This document shows, piece after piece, positions 50,787-59,104 of a DNA stretch of 64,000 nt; position 1 is the stretch's first letter, and each line of letters opens with the position of its first letter. Location of the stretch: IMG/VR virus record IMGVR_UViG_3300042731_003040, positions 1-64,000 of that record. One strand, written 5' to 3'. This DNA is from a virus. The notes beneath the pieces are model-generated. The model made no database searches, was not told the origin of the DNA, and was given only the letters and a program-made list of their open reading frames with translations. A program made the translations under genes and the position numbers.

Positions 50787-50799
50787 GCCTTGAAGTTCC

Positions 50800-51507
50800 A
50801 TGATTGACTACTGGAAACTCGTGAAGGACTTCTCGGTCGGGGACATCGTCCAGAAGTACATGCCGGGTCGTGGAGGAGCGTTGGCTCCCTTTGCAGGAAG
50901 GGTGACGGCGATTCTCAAAGGCATCGGTTTCCTAGATGTCCAGTGGCCATTCGGGAATGAGAGGGTCTCACCAGAAGAGGTGGTCAGGGTAAATCCTGCC
51001 TTTTCTGCGTACCTGCCTCCAACGTTGGATGCTTCCTACTATCCAGGGTGGGACACACGCCAAGCAGCGAAGAAGGGGATCTGGAGGGACAAGGAAGTCC
51101 CTCCAGGTTTCCACAAAGCTTTGGCCTCCCTCTGGAACAAGAAGTTTGGAGAGGTGGCTGCTTACGATGAGCTCTGGCATCGTTTTGCAGCTGGTTCCAA
51201 CGACGAGGTCCTTCGGGAGGAAGTGGCAAAGTTCTATCGCTTTGCTTACAACTCGGCAGGGTTGCTGTTGGAGCAACATGCTCGGACAGCTACCTACTGG
51301 TCTTCTCAAGGACGGCAGCACCGGGCCACGAGATCTGAAATGGATGCTCGTAAGCCCAATTGTCCGAAGTGTGGAACGCCTTTCCGTAAGACCATCTACA
51401 AGATGGATGAGGGACGAAGAGCACGGCTGTTTGCTTGCCCTAGTTGTCTGTTCCTGATCAAGCAGGACAACATCCTGGGGCCGGGTGGAGAAGCCGTAGC
51501 GTGGTGA
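50800..51507 (+). CDS. hypothetical protein with C-terminal zinc ribbon
   Basis: The 235-residue protein has an N-terminal SH3-like segment (FSVGDIVQKYMPGRGG, LDVQWPFGNERVSPEEVVRV). A helical middle follows (EEVAKFYRFAYNSAGLLLEQ), and then a zinc ribbon with NCPKCGTPFRK and FACPSCLFL. Tandem small-domain proteins like this are frequent between portal and protease genes of large phages, with no settled role. A DNA- or head-vertex-binding part is possible. Confidence 0.65.
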   Translation: MIDYWKLVKDFSVGDIVQKYMPGRGGALAPFAGRVTAILKGIGFLDVQWPFGNERVSPEEVVRVNPAFSAYLPPTLDASYYPGWDTRQAAKKGIWRDKEVPPGFHKALASLWNKKFGEVAAYDELWHRFAAGSNDEVLREEVAKFYRFAYNSAGLLLEQHARTATYWSSQGRQHRATRSEMDARKPNCPKCGTPFRKTIYKMDEGRRARLFACPSCLFLIKQDNILGPGGEAVAW

Positions 51508-51511
51508 ACAG

Positions 51512-53005
51512 ATGGCCTTTCTGAAGTACGCTAATGCCGCCGTAGTCAAGCCAGTCATTAACCTGGCTGGGTGGGATGACGTGCGTCATCAATCGGTGAC
51601 TTCAGGAAACGTCTTCAATGAGCGACAGGCGGCCAAGGCTTTCAATCAGTTCAGTCCCAACAAGTACATGCTTTCGCATTGTACGATAATCGCTTCGGTA
51701 GACACTGAAGAGGGCCCGGGGCCCCTTGGTCGGCAGTTGGTAGATGGTTTCCAGGTTGACCGTCAGTACGGGGATTACTACATCACCCCCGGCACTACCC
51801 AGTACGTCAACAACAACAACGACAGCTGGGAACGTAAACTACTACTTTCGGCTTTCCACACCTTCATTGGTGGAGAGAACTACGTTGAGCATCTTCAAAT
51901 TCCTGAGCTCAGCAAAGGGAAGATTGTAGATGCGGTGGCTCGGGACATTGGGGATTCCATCTACGTGGACATCCTGGTTGCGACGGACAAGAAGCACAAG
52001 CCTCTAGTCGCTGCCATTGAGAGCCAACAGCTTCAAACCCTTTCGATGGGGTGTTCGGTACGTTTCACGATCTGTAGTCGATGTGGAAACATTGCCATCG
52101 ATGAGACTCAACTCTGCCCTCATATTCGATATGGAAAGGGTAACACTTTCCAGGATGCTTTGGGGCAGACTCGCAAGACGGCTGAACTATGTGGGCACTT
52201 CAACGCTGAGCCTGGGAGTGTCAAATTCGTCGAAGCCTCTTGGGTAGGAAACCCGGCTTTCAAGGGAGCCGTACTTCGCAATATCCTCACTCCTCAGGAA
52301 GCGGAAGCCTATTCGAATCGAATTCAAGTGGCTTTCTCTCAACCTGCTCGAACTGCCGATGCCTCTCTGATGCAGAGAGCGGCATTCAACCTCAAGGGGT
52401 TCAACTTCGAAGATGAGGAGTCTTTCGAGGGTGAGGGGGAGAGTACCAATAAGGAAGAGAAGGATCCTCTCGAAACTCTAGTAGATGAGGTGGCCGACAA
52501 GATTCGAGATCTGGCCAAACAAAAGGTCAAGCAAGAACTCAGTGGTGGTGGATTGGCAGATTTGCCCGCTGACAGGGATGAAGATCTCAATAACACCCTA
52601 ATCAAAGAGGCGGCCCTGAAGAATCTGATGCTTCGGCAGCCTGCCTGGTTGAAAGTAGCCAGGATGGTCCTGAAGCGGGTACAAGATCCCGTTTTGGCTA
52701 GGAAAATCCTCCGGGGTCTCGTTCTCTACAAGAAAGCTGGGTGGGAGGCTGTACGACAGTCTAGGGAGTTCTCTGGGAGAGAGATTCTAGCTATCTCCCA
52801 ATTCGCTGATCAACTCAGTCATAGAGTTTCCATGGCTGGGGAAAATCGCATTTACCGCACGGTTTTAGCTGTTGGCGGTATGACCCCCTATCCAGATGTA
52901 AACAGCTATTTGGCCGTTTGTCGGCGCATCATAAACCGTGACCTGACGGGAGCTGAGAAGGAAGCTCTCGTCTTAAAAGGGAAACTTTACGACTTAGGGT
53001 CGTGA
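51512..53005 (+). CDS. putative prohead maturation protease
   Basis: In this 497-residue protein, residues 105-255 resemble phage prohead proteases: a likely catalytic His in LLSAFHTFIGGENYVEHLQ, a strand DSIYVDILVATDKKHKPLV, then IESQQLQTLSMGCSVRF, where the Ser of LSMG is the candidate nucleophile. A zinc-like Cys/His cluster follows (ICSRCGNIA, LCPHI). The C-terminal half is helical and charged and could act as scaffold, ending with a small globular part. It lies just before the scaffold and capsid genes, the usual position. The catalytic residues are inferred, not proven. Confidence 0.65.
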   Translation: MAFLKYANAAVVKPVINLAGWDDVRHQSVTSGNVFNERQAAKAFNQFSPNKYMLSHCTIIASVDTEEGPGPLGRQLVDGFQVDRQYGDYYITPGTTQYVNNNNDSWERKLLLSAFHTFIGGENYVEHLQIPELSKGKIVDAVARDIGDSIYVDILVATDKKHKPLVAAIESQQLQTLSMGCSVRFTICSRCGNIAIDETQLCPHIRYGKGNTFQDALGQTRKTAELCGHFNAEPGSVKFVEASWVGNPAFKGAVLRNILTPQEAEAYSNRIQVAFSQPARTADASLMQRAAFNLKGFNFEDEESFEGEGESTNKEEKDPLETLVDEVADKIRDLAKQKVKQELSGGGLADLPADRDEDLNNTLIKEAALKNLMLRQPAWLKVARMVLKRVQDPVLARKILRGLVLYKKAGWEAVRQSREFSGREILAISQFADQLSHRVSMAGENRIYRTVLAVGGMTPYPDVNSYLAVCRRIINRDLTGAEKEALVLKGKLYDLGS

Positions 53006-53048
53006 ATCTCTTTATAGCCCTCCTGGGGCAAGAAGGAGTCATCCTGCC

Positions 53049-54470
53049 ATGCGTGAGAGAACCACTTGGAGCCTAGAAGCTATTGCCGCCAGGACTGCAG
53101 CGGAGCAGGAGCGTACCGCTGACGATCCTCGGGCAATGAATCAAGACCACCATTCTCAGCAACCGTCGGCAGACCAGTACGAGATCGGTGGGCCCAGCGA
53201 CTTCGCAGAGGATGTGACTCCTCCCAACTGGAAGGACGAGCAGGCTGGTGGCGAGACGAAGAGGGATGAGATCGGACTTCCCCAGTTCGACTCGGACACC
53301 TTCAAGCAAGGCGCCTTGGACGAGGAGCATCTGCTCAAGAAGTCCGAGGTCTGTTCGAAGGTGGCCTCTTTGATCCTTGGCGAGGCCACAGAGGCTGCTG
53401 TCGAAGATCAGGCTGTCGAGTTGATGGACCTCTCCGATGCCACTCTTCTGTCGATGTACGCTCGTGTACTCGAAGCCAAGGGTCAGGTTCCTCCCCAGTT
53501 CTTGAAGAACAAGGGCGACGACAAGGGCGACGACAAGGGCGACGACAAGGGTCAAGAGCAAGACAAGGAAGCTGCCCAGCAGAAGCAGCAGCAGGACCAA
53601 GCCGAAGACCAGGAAGGTCAAGAAGGCAAGGAAGCTGCCCAGCAGAAGCAGCAGCAGGACCAAGCCGAAGACCAGGAAGGTCAAGAAGGCAAGGAAGCCG
53701 CTCAGCAGAAGCAGCAGCAGGACCAAGCCGAAGACCAGGAAGGTCAAGAAGGCAAGGAAGCTGCTCAGCAGAAGCAGCAGCAGCAGGGTGAAGGCGAGGA
53801 AGGCGACCAGGAGCAAGGCAAGGAAGCCGAGGCTCTCAAGCAGGCTTCCGAGGCTCTGACCCTTTTGGCTCAGCAGCAACCGTTCCAGGCTCAGGCTCAG
53901 CAGTTGCTATCGCTGGTTCAGCAACAGTTGGCCCAACAGCAGCAGCAGTCTTGCTCGACTCCGATGTCGCAGCAACAGCAGCAGGCTCAGCAGCAGATGC
54001 AGCAGGCTCAGCAGATGATGGAGCAGGCTCAGCAGATGATGCAGCAAGCCCAGCAGCCGCAGCCGCAACAGTCGATGGAGGACGAGCTCCTCCAGCAGTT
54101 GCAGCAGGAGCCTGGTCAGGATGACCTGATGGAAGAGACCATCGAGATGGAAAGCCCTTCGATGGATGTCGGTGAGATCGCTCTGGACCAGCAGGATGCA
54201 GAGACTCTCGGACAGCTCTTCGCTTCCAATCCGGAAGTTCAGCAGGCCAGGCAGGCTCAGGCTCTGGAGACCGGGGTGCCTCAGGCTCCCTCAGCTCCAA
54301 TGACTCGCACTGCTTCGGTCAATCCGTCCCTGCGAACTGTTGGCACTCAGCCGACAGGTGGGGTCTCCCAATTGGGAGGTGCTGCTGCTGCTGACTCCGG
54401 CTCCCAGGATACGGACAAGCTTTCAGCTCTCTGGAATTCGGCTCCTGACGTCAAGGATGTTTTCCGCTGA
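53049..54470 (+). CDS. Gln-rich repeat protein, probable internal scaffold
   Basis: The 473-residue protein starts MRERTTWSLEAIAARTAAEQ. After about 155 ordered residues it has GDDK repeats, then three full copies and part of a fourth of a 21-residue unit beginning KEAAQQKQQQDQAEDQ. Gln-rich coiled coil follows (QQAQQQMQQAQQMMEQAQQM). The C-terminal 100 residues are mixed and end SALWNSAPDVKDVFR. Position between the prohead protease and the major capsid protein, helical content and protease-sensitive repeats suit a scaffold. AAGGAG precedes the ATG at 10 bases. Confidence 0.65.
   Translation: MRERTTWSLEAIAARTAAEQERTADDPRAMNQDHHSQQPSADQYEIGGPSDFAEDVTPPNWKDEQAGGETKRDEIGLPQFDSDTFKQGALDEEHLLKKSEVCSKVASLILGEATEAAVEDQAVELMDLSDATLLSMYARVLEAKGQVPPQFLKNKGDDKGDDKGDDKGQEQDKEAAQQKQQQDQAEDQEGQEGKEAAQQKQQQDQAEDQEGQEGKEAAQQKQQQDQAEDQEGQEGKEAAQQKQQQQGEGEEGDQEQGKEAEALKQASEALTLLAQQQPFQAQAQQLLSLVQQQLAQQQQQSCSTPMSQQQQQAQQQMQQAQQMMEQAQQMMQQAQQPQPQQSMEDELLQQLQQEPGQDDLMEETIEMESPSMDVGEIALDQQDAETLGQLFASNPEVQQARQAQALETGVPQAPSAPMTRTASVNPSLRTVGTQPTGGVSQLGGAAAADSGSQDTDKLSALWNSAPDVKDVFR
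53565..53786 (+). repeat. 63-base tandem repeat, 3.5 copies, inside the scaffold gene
   Basis: Units start at 53565, 53628 and 53691, with a partial one at 53754. They are nearly identical at the DNA level, differing mainly in a gct/gcc choice, so the expansion is recent. A 12-base repeat (ggcgacgacaag, three copies) lies just upstream at about 53515-53550. The frame is kept, so copy number can vary without breaking the gene. Confidence 0.95.
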
Positions 54471-54552
54471 TCGTCGGGGCCCGAGGCCCATTCAGATGAA
54501 GATGTAGATAGGCCCATCCACCCCAGTCAATGAGAAGATCTAGGAGCAATTA

Positions 54553-55176
54553 ATGCCTCTCAGCATCGGACAAGGCTCGGGTGACTTCCGGGAGACCTCC
54601 GGTAGGGTACAAATCCTCCATGCAGGAGTCCGCAACTCTGTGGGCATTCTGACGGCGGATGCGTTCACGCAGGCGAATCCCCCCATCGTCACCACGGCAG
54701 CCAACGTCAGCACGACATTGTCGGGCATCTCGAAGTTGGGTGTCTTGGGTGCTTCCATCGCCTTCACCAGGCCCGATATCGGCAATGCCCGAATCGGTGG
54801 CCCGGTGCAGGTGGGTGCTGCCTATGTGGCAGCTCAGAAGCCCCTCGGCATCTTCATCAACGATTCGCTCGGCAATGCCTACGAAAACACACCGGGTCCC
54901 GCCTCCGAGCGTGGTCCGTACCTCTCAGGTCAAGGTACCTGTGCCGTATCTCTCTGGGAGACCCAGATCCAGATCGGTGCCAACACGGCCCTGACCTACG
55001 CTGCTGGTGACAAGCTGTACGCCAGTGTGAACGGCCTGCTCACGAACAGGATTGAGGACGCTTATGAGTACAACGTGTCCGGTCAGAACGACCCGGATTT
55101 CGTGACAATCATGGGTGTCGTCAAGATCGCTCCTGATGCAAGCAACACTCTGATGGTCCTCGACCTGCGAGTCTAA
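54553..55176 (+). CDS. candidate capsid decoration/stabilisation protein
   Basis: The 207-residue protein starts MPLSIGQGSGDFRETSGRVQ. The sequence is Gly/Ala/Thr-rich and beta-like throughout (VSTTLSGISKLGVLGASIAF, GGPVQVGAAYVAAQKPLGIF, ALTYAAGDKLYASVNGLL), with no Cys pair or catalytic motif. It is immediately before the major capsid gene, where decoration proteins of the HK97-like lineage are often encoded. TAGGAG is at nine bases. The family is not identified with certainty. Confidence 0.6.
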   Translation: MPLSIGQGSGDFRETSGRVQILHAGVRNSVGILTADAFTQANPPIVTTAANVSTTLSGISKLGVLGASIAFTRPDIGNARIGGPVQVGAAYVAAQKPLGIFINDSLGNAYENTPGPASERGPYLSGQGTCAVSLWETQIQIGANTALTYAAGDKLYASVNGLLTNRIEDAYEYNVSGQNDPDFVTIMGVVKIAPDASNTLMVLDLRV

Positions 55177-55192
55177 GCGGAGGAAAGGTGAC

Positions 55193-56071
55193 ATGAATCA
55201 GGTTTCCAACGCTGTCAAGCAGCAGATCATCAGCGAGTACATCAAGACCGCAGCTGGCCGTGCCAAGCTGGCAGCCTCGATGACCCAACCTCTGCGTCTC
55301 CGCAGAGACTACACCGCCGTCGGCCGCAAGACCTTCTTGGTCGAAGAGCTGCCTGATGGCGCACTCCCCATCTACGACAAGGACCCCGAGGTCACAGCGT
55401 ACGTCGTGGGCGAGGAAGGCGAGAACATCGTCGCCATCCAGAAGCCACGTCGTGTGATCTTCCCGTTGTTCGAGATCGCCTCGAATCCCGAGATCCCCTT
55501 GACCCAGATCAAGGAGCGTCGTTTCGATCTGATCGAACGATCCCAAGACCTGGCCAAGGCTCAGATTCAGGCGGCCGAGGACGAGCGGGTCTTCGCCGTT
55601 CTGGACTCCATCGCCGTATCGGGCTTCGACACGCTTCCGGGTGGAACAAACCCGGATGTGAACGTCGTTGCTCCGATCAGCCCGTCGGTGCTGGCTGACG
55701 CCTTCGCTGAAGTGGAGAGGCACGACCTTCGGGTCGCTCGCATCTACATGAATGCGGTGGACTACGCCGACATCCGCAAGTTCGGTCGGGACATCCTGGA
55801 CATCGAGAGCCAGGCCACCCTGCTGAAGACGGGTCTGCAGGCAACCCTCTGGGGCGCTCAGATCATCACGAGCCGCCTGGTTCCGGCCGGGTACGTGTAT
55901 GTCTGTGCAGAACCGGAGAACTTCGGCCGGTTCCCCGTTCGGACCGAACTTACCGTTCTGTCGGCAGACGATCCGAAGGCTCGAACCATCGGGTTCAGCT
56001 GCTTCCAGAACGTCGGAATCGGTGCCTTCAACCCCCGTGGGTTGGTCCGCATCGTGGTCACTCGACTGTAG
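55193..56071 (+). CDS. major capsid protein (HK97 fold)
   Basis: The 292-residue protein has the strongest ribosome binding site in the window (GGAGGAAAGG). A helical N-arm (NAVKQQIISEYIKTAAGRAK) is followed by an E-loop region and spine helix (EIPLTQIKERRFDLIERSQD, then AKAQIQAAEDERVFAVLDSI). The P-domain/A-domain part has ARIYMNAVDYADIRKFG and GAQIITSRLVPAGYVYV, ending FNPRGLVRIVVTRL. This is the layout of compact HK97-fold capsid proteins. A terminator follows directly, consistent with a highly expressed gene. Confidence 0.85.
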   Translation: MNQVSNAVKQQIISEYIKTAAGRAKLAASMTQPLRLRRDYTAVGRKTFLVEELPDGALPIYDKDPEVTAYVVGEEGENIVAIQKPRRVIFPLFEIASNPEIPLTQIKERRFDLIERSQDLAKAQIQAAEDERVFAVLDSIAVSGFDTLPGGTNPDVNVVAPISPSVLADAFAEVERHDLRVARIYMNAVDYADIRKFGRDILDIESQATLLKTGLQATLWGAQIITSRLVPAGYVYVCAEPENFGRFPVRTELTVLSADDPKARTIGFSCFQNVGIGAFNPRGLVRIVVTRL

Positions 56072-56098
56072 TAGTTTAGGCTACTTAGCGAGTATTGT

Positions 56099-56143
56099 TG
56101 AGCCCCTGGTCGGCAACAGCTGGCCGGGGGCTCAGCATATTTG
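56099..56143 (+). terminator. rho-independent terminator after major capsid gene
   Basis: tgagcccctgg and ccgggggctca form an 11-pair stem with one mismatched pair around a 13-base loop. It is followed by a weak T-rich stretch (gcatatttg). It closes the head operon after the capsid gene. The gap 56072-56319 otherwise holds only the small frame at 56202 and no clear promoter. Confidence 0.75.
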
Positions 56144-56201
56144 TCTGACTGGTTGGCCTGTTTAAGGGTCTAAGGTAACGGGAACCGTCCGAAGTTTATT
56201 T

Positions 56202-56279
56202 GTGATAACCATCCCTACCGAGATCGCTCGTGAGTTGATGATCTTGGCCGACCGGGTGGCCGCTAAACCTAGCGTCTAG
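56202..56279 (+). CDS. possible 25-residue peptide
   Basis: A GTG at 56202 opens a 25-codon frame (MITIPTEIARELMILADRVA then AKPSV) ending at TAG 56277. The sequence is helix-like (EIARELMILADRVA), similar in style to helical ends of virion proteins here. No good ribosome binding site is seen. It may be chance in the gap after the capsid terminator. Confidence 0.25.
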   Translation: MITIPTEIARELMILADRVAAKPSV

Positions 56280-56319
56280 GGAGTTACTTTCGTCCGTCTG
56301 CTGGTGTATCTCTAGAGGG

Positions 56320-56985
56320 ATGCATGCGTCTTGGAAGAAGATCCTCCAAGGGGAGTTCGAGAAGCCCTACTTTCAGTCTTTGATAGAGTTCGTCAATAAG
56401 GAGCGTAGGGAGGGCGTGGTCTTTCCTCCTCCGGGGACGCTTTTCAATGCCTTTCAAGTCCCCTACGAAGAGGTCAAGGTTCTGATCCTAGGGCAAGATC
56501 CTTACCCCAATGCCGGACAGGCTTACGGTTTCTGCTTTTCGGTGCAGCCTGGCGTCAAGCCTCCCCCTAGCCTTGTGAACATCTACAAGGAGCTGGAGGG
56601 GGACCTGGGGATCAAGCCTCCAAAGCACGGATGCCTTCAGCATTGGGTGGACCAGGGGGTCTTCCTTCTCAACGCTGTATTGACGGTCCGAGCTCACCAG
56701 TCGGGTTCTCACCAAGGCAAGGGGTGGGAGCAGTTCACAGACAAGGTCATACGGCTCCTAGACGCCCGTCAGGAGCCTGTTGTCTTCGTTCTATGGGGCA
56801 GGTATGCCCGGAACAAGAAGGACCTCATAGACTGCCAGAGGCACCTTGTATTGGAGGCTGCTCATCCCTCTCCAATGTCGGCTAGGAACGGGTTCTTCGG
56901 AAGCCGCCCCTTCTCTCAGATCAACGCAGCCTTGGAGTATTCGGGGCTGGATCCTATAGACTGGCAACTACCCCCGAAGGTCTGA
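56320..56985 (+). CDS. ung: uracil-DNA glycosylase (family 1)
   Basis: The 221-residue protein is the full family 1 length. It has the water-activating motif LGQDPYPN (D60), FCFSV, LLNAVLTVR (uracil contact Asn) and the C-terminal HPSPMSA with the catalytic His, followed by FFGSRPFSQIN. It removes uracil from DNA. Most family 1 enzymes read GQDPYH, so the His-to-Pro change at residue 63 is notable. Phages with uracil DNA would avoid this enzyme, so this genome uses thymine. It starts a new block after the capsid terminator. Confidence 0.95.
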   Translation: MHASWKKILQGEFEKPYFQSLIEFVNKERREGVVFPPPGTLFNAFQVPYEEVKVLILGQDPYPNAGQAYGFCFSVQPGVKPPPSLVNIYKELEGDLGIKPPKHGCLQHWVDQGVFLLNAVLTVRAHQSGSHQGKGWEQFTDKVIRLLDARQEPVVFVLWGRYARNKKDLIDCQRHLVLEAAHPSPMSARNGFFGSRPFSQINAALEYSGLDPIDWQLPPKV

Positions 56986-57590
56986 TGGAGCAGCTAGCTT
57001 TTCCGTTCTTTGAGTGGGAGGTAGCAGTACCTTTGGAGCCTCAACCCTACTATGGGAGCAGTTTTTTTGGGGGTAATGACTGGCACTTCTGGACAGGCGG
57101 GGGGTGTACTTCTGTCGCTACTTTCCCAACCAAATCCTACGAGAACAAGGGGACCTACTATCATGCTTGCCCTTTCAAGGTAGGAAGACAGGCTGGGGGT
57201 GGGGTGATAAGGAAAATCCGGCTCTTCCAAGGGTACTCAGAGACCTGGTACTGGATTCTGAGTCTGGATCCGGTGGGAGATTGTGTAGACTTGCTGAGCG
57301 ATTGGGAGTCTCTCGGGGTTTCTAACAGGGAATGGTACCACTACGACGACAGATACTGGCACAACGAAGAAATCCATGTGAGGTCTCGGGATGCTATTGT
57401 TGCTCGGAAGAAGACTCCTTCCAAGATTCCATACTTGACCTTAGAGTACAACGTGGAAGGGGATGTGGTGGGCGCTAAACTAGAACTTTTTAGGGCTTAT
57501 TCAGGTGAAGAGCTTGAAGAGCTCAAGAACTTGGTTCCCTCAAAGGCTTTCGATCTAATTAAGTCTGCCTATCAGGAATGCATGTGTTAG
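56985..57590 (+). CDS. hypothetical aromatic-rich protein
   Basis: The 201-residue protein overlaps the ung stop by one base. It is very rich in Trp, Tyr and Phe (FFGGNDWHFWTGGG, YSETWYWILSLD, REWYHYDDRYWHNEE), with a beta-like core and a helical C-terminus (AFDLIKSAYQECMC). No catalytic motif is seen. High aromatic content suggests a compact globular domain, possibly carbohydrate or nucleotide binding, but this is a guess. Confidence 0.6.
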   Translation: MEQLAFPFFEWEVAVPLEPQPYYGSSFFGGNDWHFWTGGGCTSVATFPTKSYENKGTYYHACPFKVGRQAGGGVIRKIRLFQGYSETWYWILSLDPVGDCVDLLSDWESLGVSNREWYHYDDRYWHNEEIHVRSRDAIVARKKTPSKIPYLTLEYNVEGDVVGAKLELFRAYSGEELEELKNLVPSKAFDLIKSAYQECMC

Positions 57591-57599
57591 GGCTTGTGG

Positions 57600-57869
57600 A
57601 TGACTAGCATGGACCAAATTGTAGAAGAGATGGACTTTCAGGTTCTGCAAGAGGGAATCGAGAGTATTCAAGGTGGGGTCTCTACTCTGAAGGTTTGGGT
57701 AATAGGGCTGGTTCGCAAGAACTCTGGGGAGAGTGTACCCCTTTTGGTCTACCTGGAGCGCGAAGAGGCTATGAAAAGCTACGGATCCATGACTCAAGTG
57801 ATGCTGAAGCGAGGGTTGGATTCCGAGTGGGAGTTGACTCTCAAGAGCAGGTATCTGGAGAATTTGTGA
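57600..57869 (+). CDS. hypothetical small protein
   Basis: The 89-residue protein has an acidic helical start (MTSMDQIVEEMDFQVLQEGI). A beta-rich middle follows (STLKVWVIGLVRKNSGESVP) and a helical end. ATG at 57600 was preferred to the TTG at 57594 for conventional initiation; an ATG at 57609 is also possible. It is followed by a short G/C stem (gaggg/ccctc). No function is recognised. Confidence 0.5.
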   Translation: MTSMDQIVEEMDFQVLQEGIESIQGGVSTLKVWVIGLVRKNSGESVPLLVYLEREEAMKSYGSMTQVMLKRGLDSEWELTLKSRYLENL

Positions 57870-57951
57870 GAGGGGAGGCCCTCTGCTTTCGGTAAAGTAT
57901 TTGTCTGATTGTCTTAGGGGGAGCCTATTTGCTCTTCAGGAGATGATCAAG

Positions 57952-59061
57952 ATGAGTAACCAGATCCGATACAAGTTGGGGGACTACTTGACCTACACGG
58001 CCACCCGGAGCTTCGATCTTGGCGCCCACCCGGGCCTGAAGATTTCGGCGGGAGATGAGGTACTGTTCGACGGTACCATCATGAAGTTTGCCGGAATGGA
58101 GGTATCCATTCCCAAGCTTCGGGGAGCTATCAAGCTGGGGTGGTTGGTACCGGCTCAGCAGTACGATCCTGAGGCCCCGGTATTTCCTGTTTCGGCAGGC
58201 ATTCAGGTTCGGGCGGCTGATGGCGGCAACCCGATGAACCCCAACCCCCCAAAAACACTTTCCTCTACGGTAGCTGCCGAAGAACAGGAAGTGATGGCTG
58301 TCAGCAGCCACGCCGCTCAGACGAGAGACCGAAACGTGACCAACTACCGGCGTACCCCTGCTTCTGAGAGCAGCCAGGGACAGAGGTATGAGGGCACCAC
58401 TGTCGAAGCTCAGGATGGTACGGTGGTCCGGAGCATTCGTACCCCGGCTCGTCAGGACACCAATCTTGGCAAGAAAACGCCTGGACAGGCCATCTCCGAG
58501 GCTGAGAAGGCTTCCAAGATTCAGCCTGGTCAAGGCATGACCCAGGAGGATTTGCTGGCTAGGATGAGTCCTGAGGACCGTGAGCAATACCTCTCAGAGA
58601 TCCGTGCCCGCAAGAGCCAGTACGTAGACGAGCCTCAGGTGGTAGGCCGTGTGTCTGCTACTCAGGTTTCGGAGAGCATGGGTATCAAGACGGCTATGAC
58701 GGTTGGTGGGGGCACGGCCATTGCAGATCCCAGCTCTGGGGAGAGGGCTCCTCAGAACGTGGTAACCGAGGTAGAGGGGATCAAGTTCACCAACACCTCT
58801 TCGGTCAAGAAGCCAGTTCAGCCTCAGTCTCAGCCTGTGGCCCCTGCTGACGAGGGTAGTTCGAGGAAGATTGCCAAGGCGATTTGCTCGGATTTCCCGG
58901 ATAACTACGTGTTCACGGACCCCATTCGCAAGAAAATTGCCAGGCTTCAGGCAGACTACGATGATCGGCCGGACATCATTCGGGCCGTAGCAGCAGCGGA
59001 TACCGATCCCGAGGTTCGAGGACGTCTGTTGGAGGAATTTCCCCAGGCATTCTCGGGGTGA
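57952..59061 (+). CDS. virion-associated protein with disordered middle
   Basis: The 369-residue protein starts at ATG 57952 behind AGGAG. The N-terminal 80 residues are a small beta domain (IRYKLGDYLTYTATRSFDLG; ISAGDEVLFDGTIMKFAGME). Residues 90-300 are Ser/Thr/Gln/Pro-rich and likely disordered. A helical C-terminal domain (about 310-369) carries AKAICSDFPDNYVFTD and RPDIIRAVAAADTDPEVRGRL. Similar proteins follow capsid genes in large phages; the exact role is unknown. The upstream TTG frame was rejected. Confidence 0.65.
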   Translation: MSNQIRYKLGDYLTYTATRSFDLGAHPGLKISAGDEVLFDGTIMKFAGMEVSIPKLRGAIKLGWLVPAQQYDPEAPVFPVSAGIQVRAADGGNPMNPNPPKTLSSTVAAEEQEVMAVSSHAAQTRDRNVTNYRRTPASESSQGQRYEGTTVEAQDGTVVRSIRTPARQDTNLGKKTPGQAISEAEKASKIQPGQGMTQEDLLARMSPEDREQYLSEIRARKSQYVDEPQVVGRVSATQVSESMGIKTAMTVGGGTAIADPSSGERAPQNVVTEVEGIKFTNTSSVKKPVQPQSQPVAPADEGSSRKIAKAICSDFPDNYVFTDPIRKKIARLQADYDDRPDIIRAVAAADTDPEVRGRLLEEFPQAFSG

Positions 59062-59104
59062 GCGGTTTCTATTTGTGGGCGGCCTAATCTGAATAGGTTG
59101 CCTC

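Noticed and set aside
53515-53786. CRISPR-like array
   Set aside because: The repeats are directly tandem without spacers and keep a reading frame; they are coding repeats.
53073-53879. 268-residue Leu-rich minus-strand frame resembling a membrane protein
   Set aside because: It is the complement of the Gln-repeat scaffold gene (cag repeats read as ctg Leu), not a real membrane protein.
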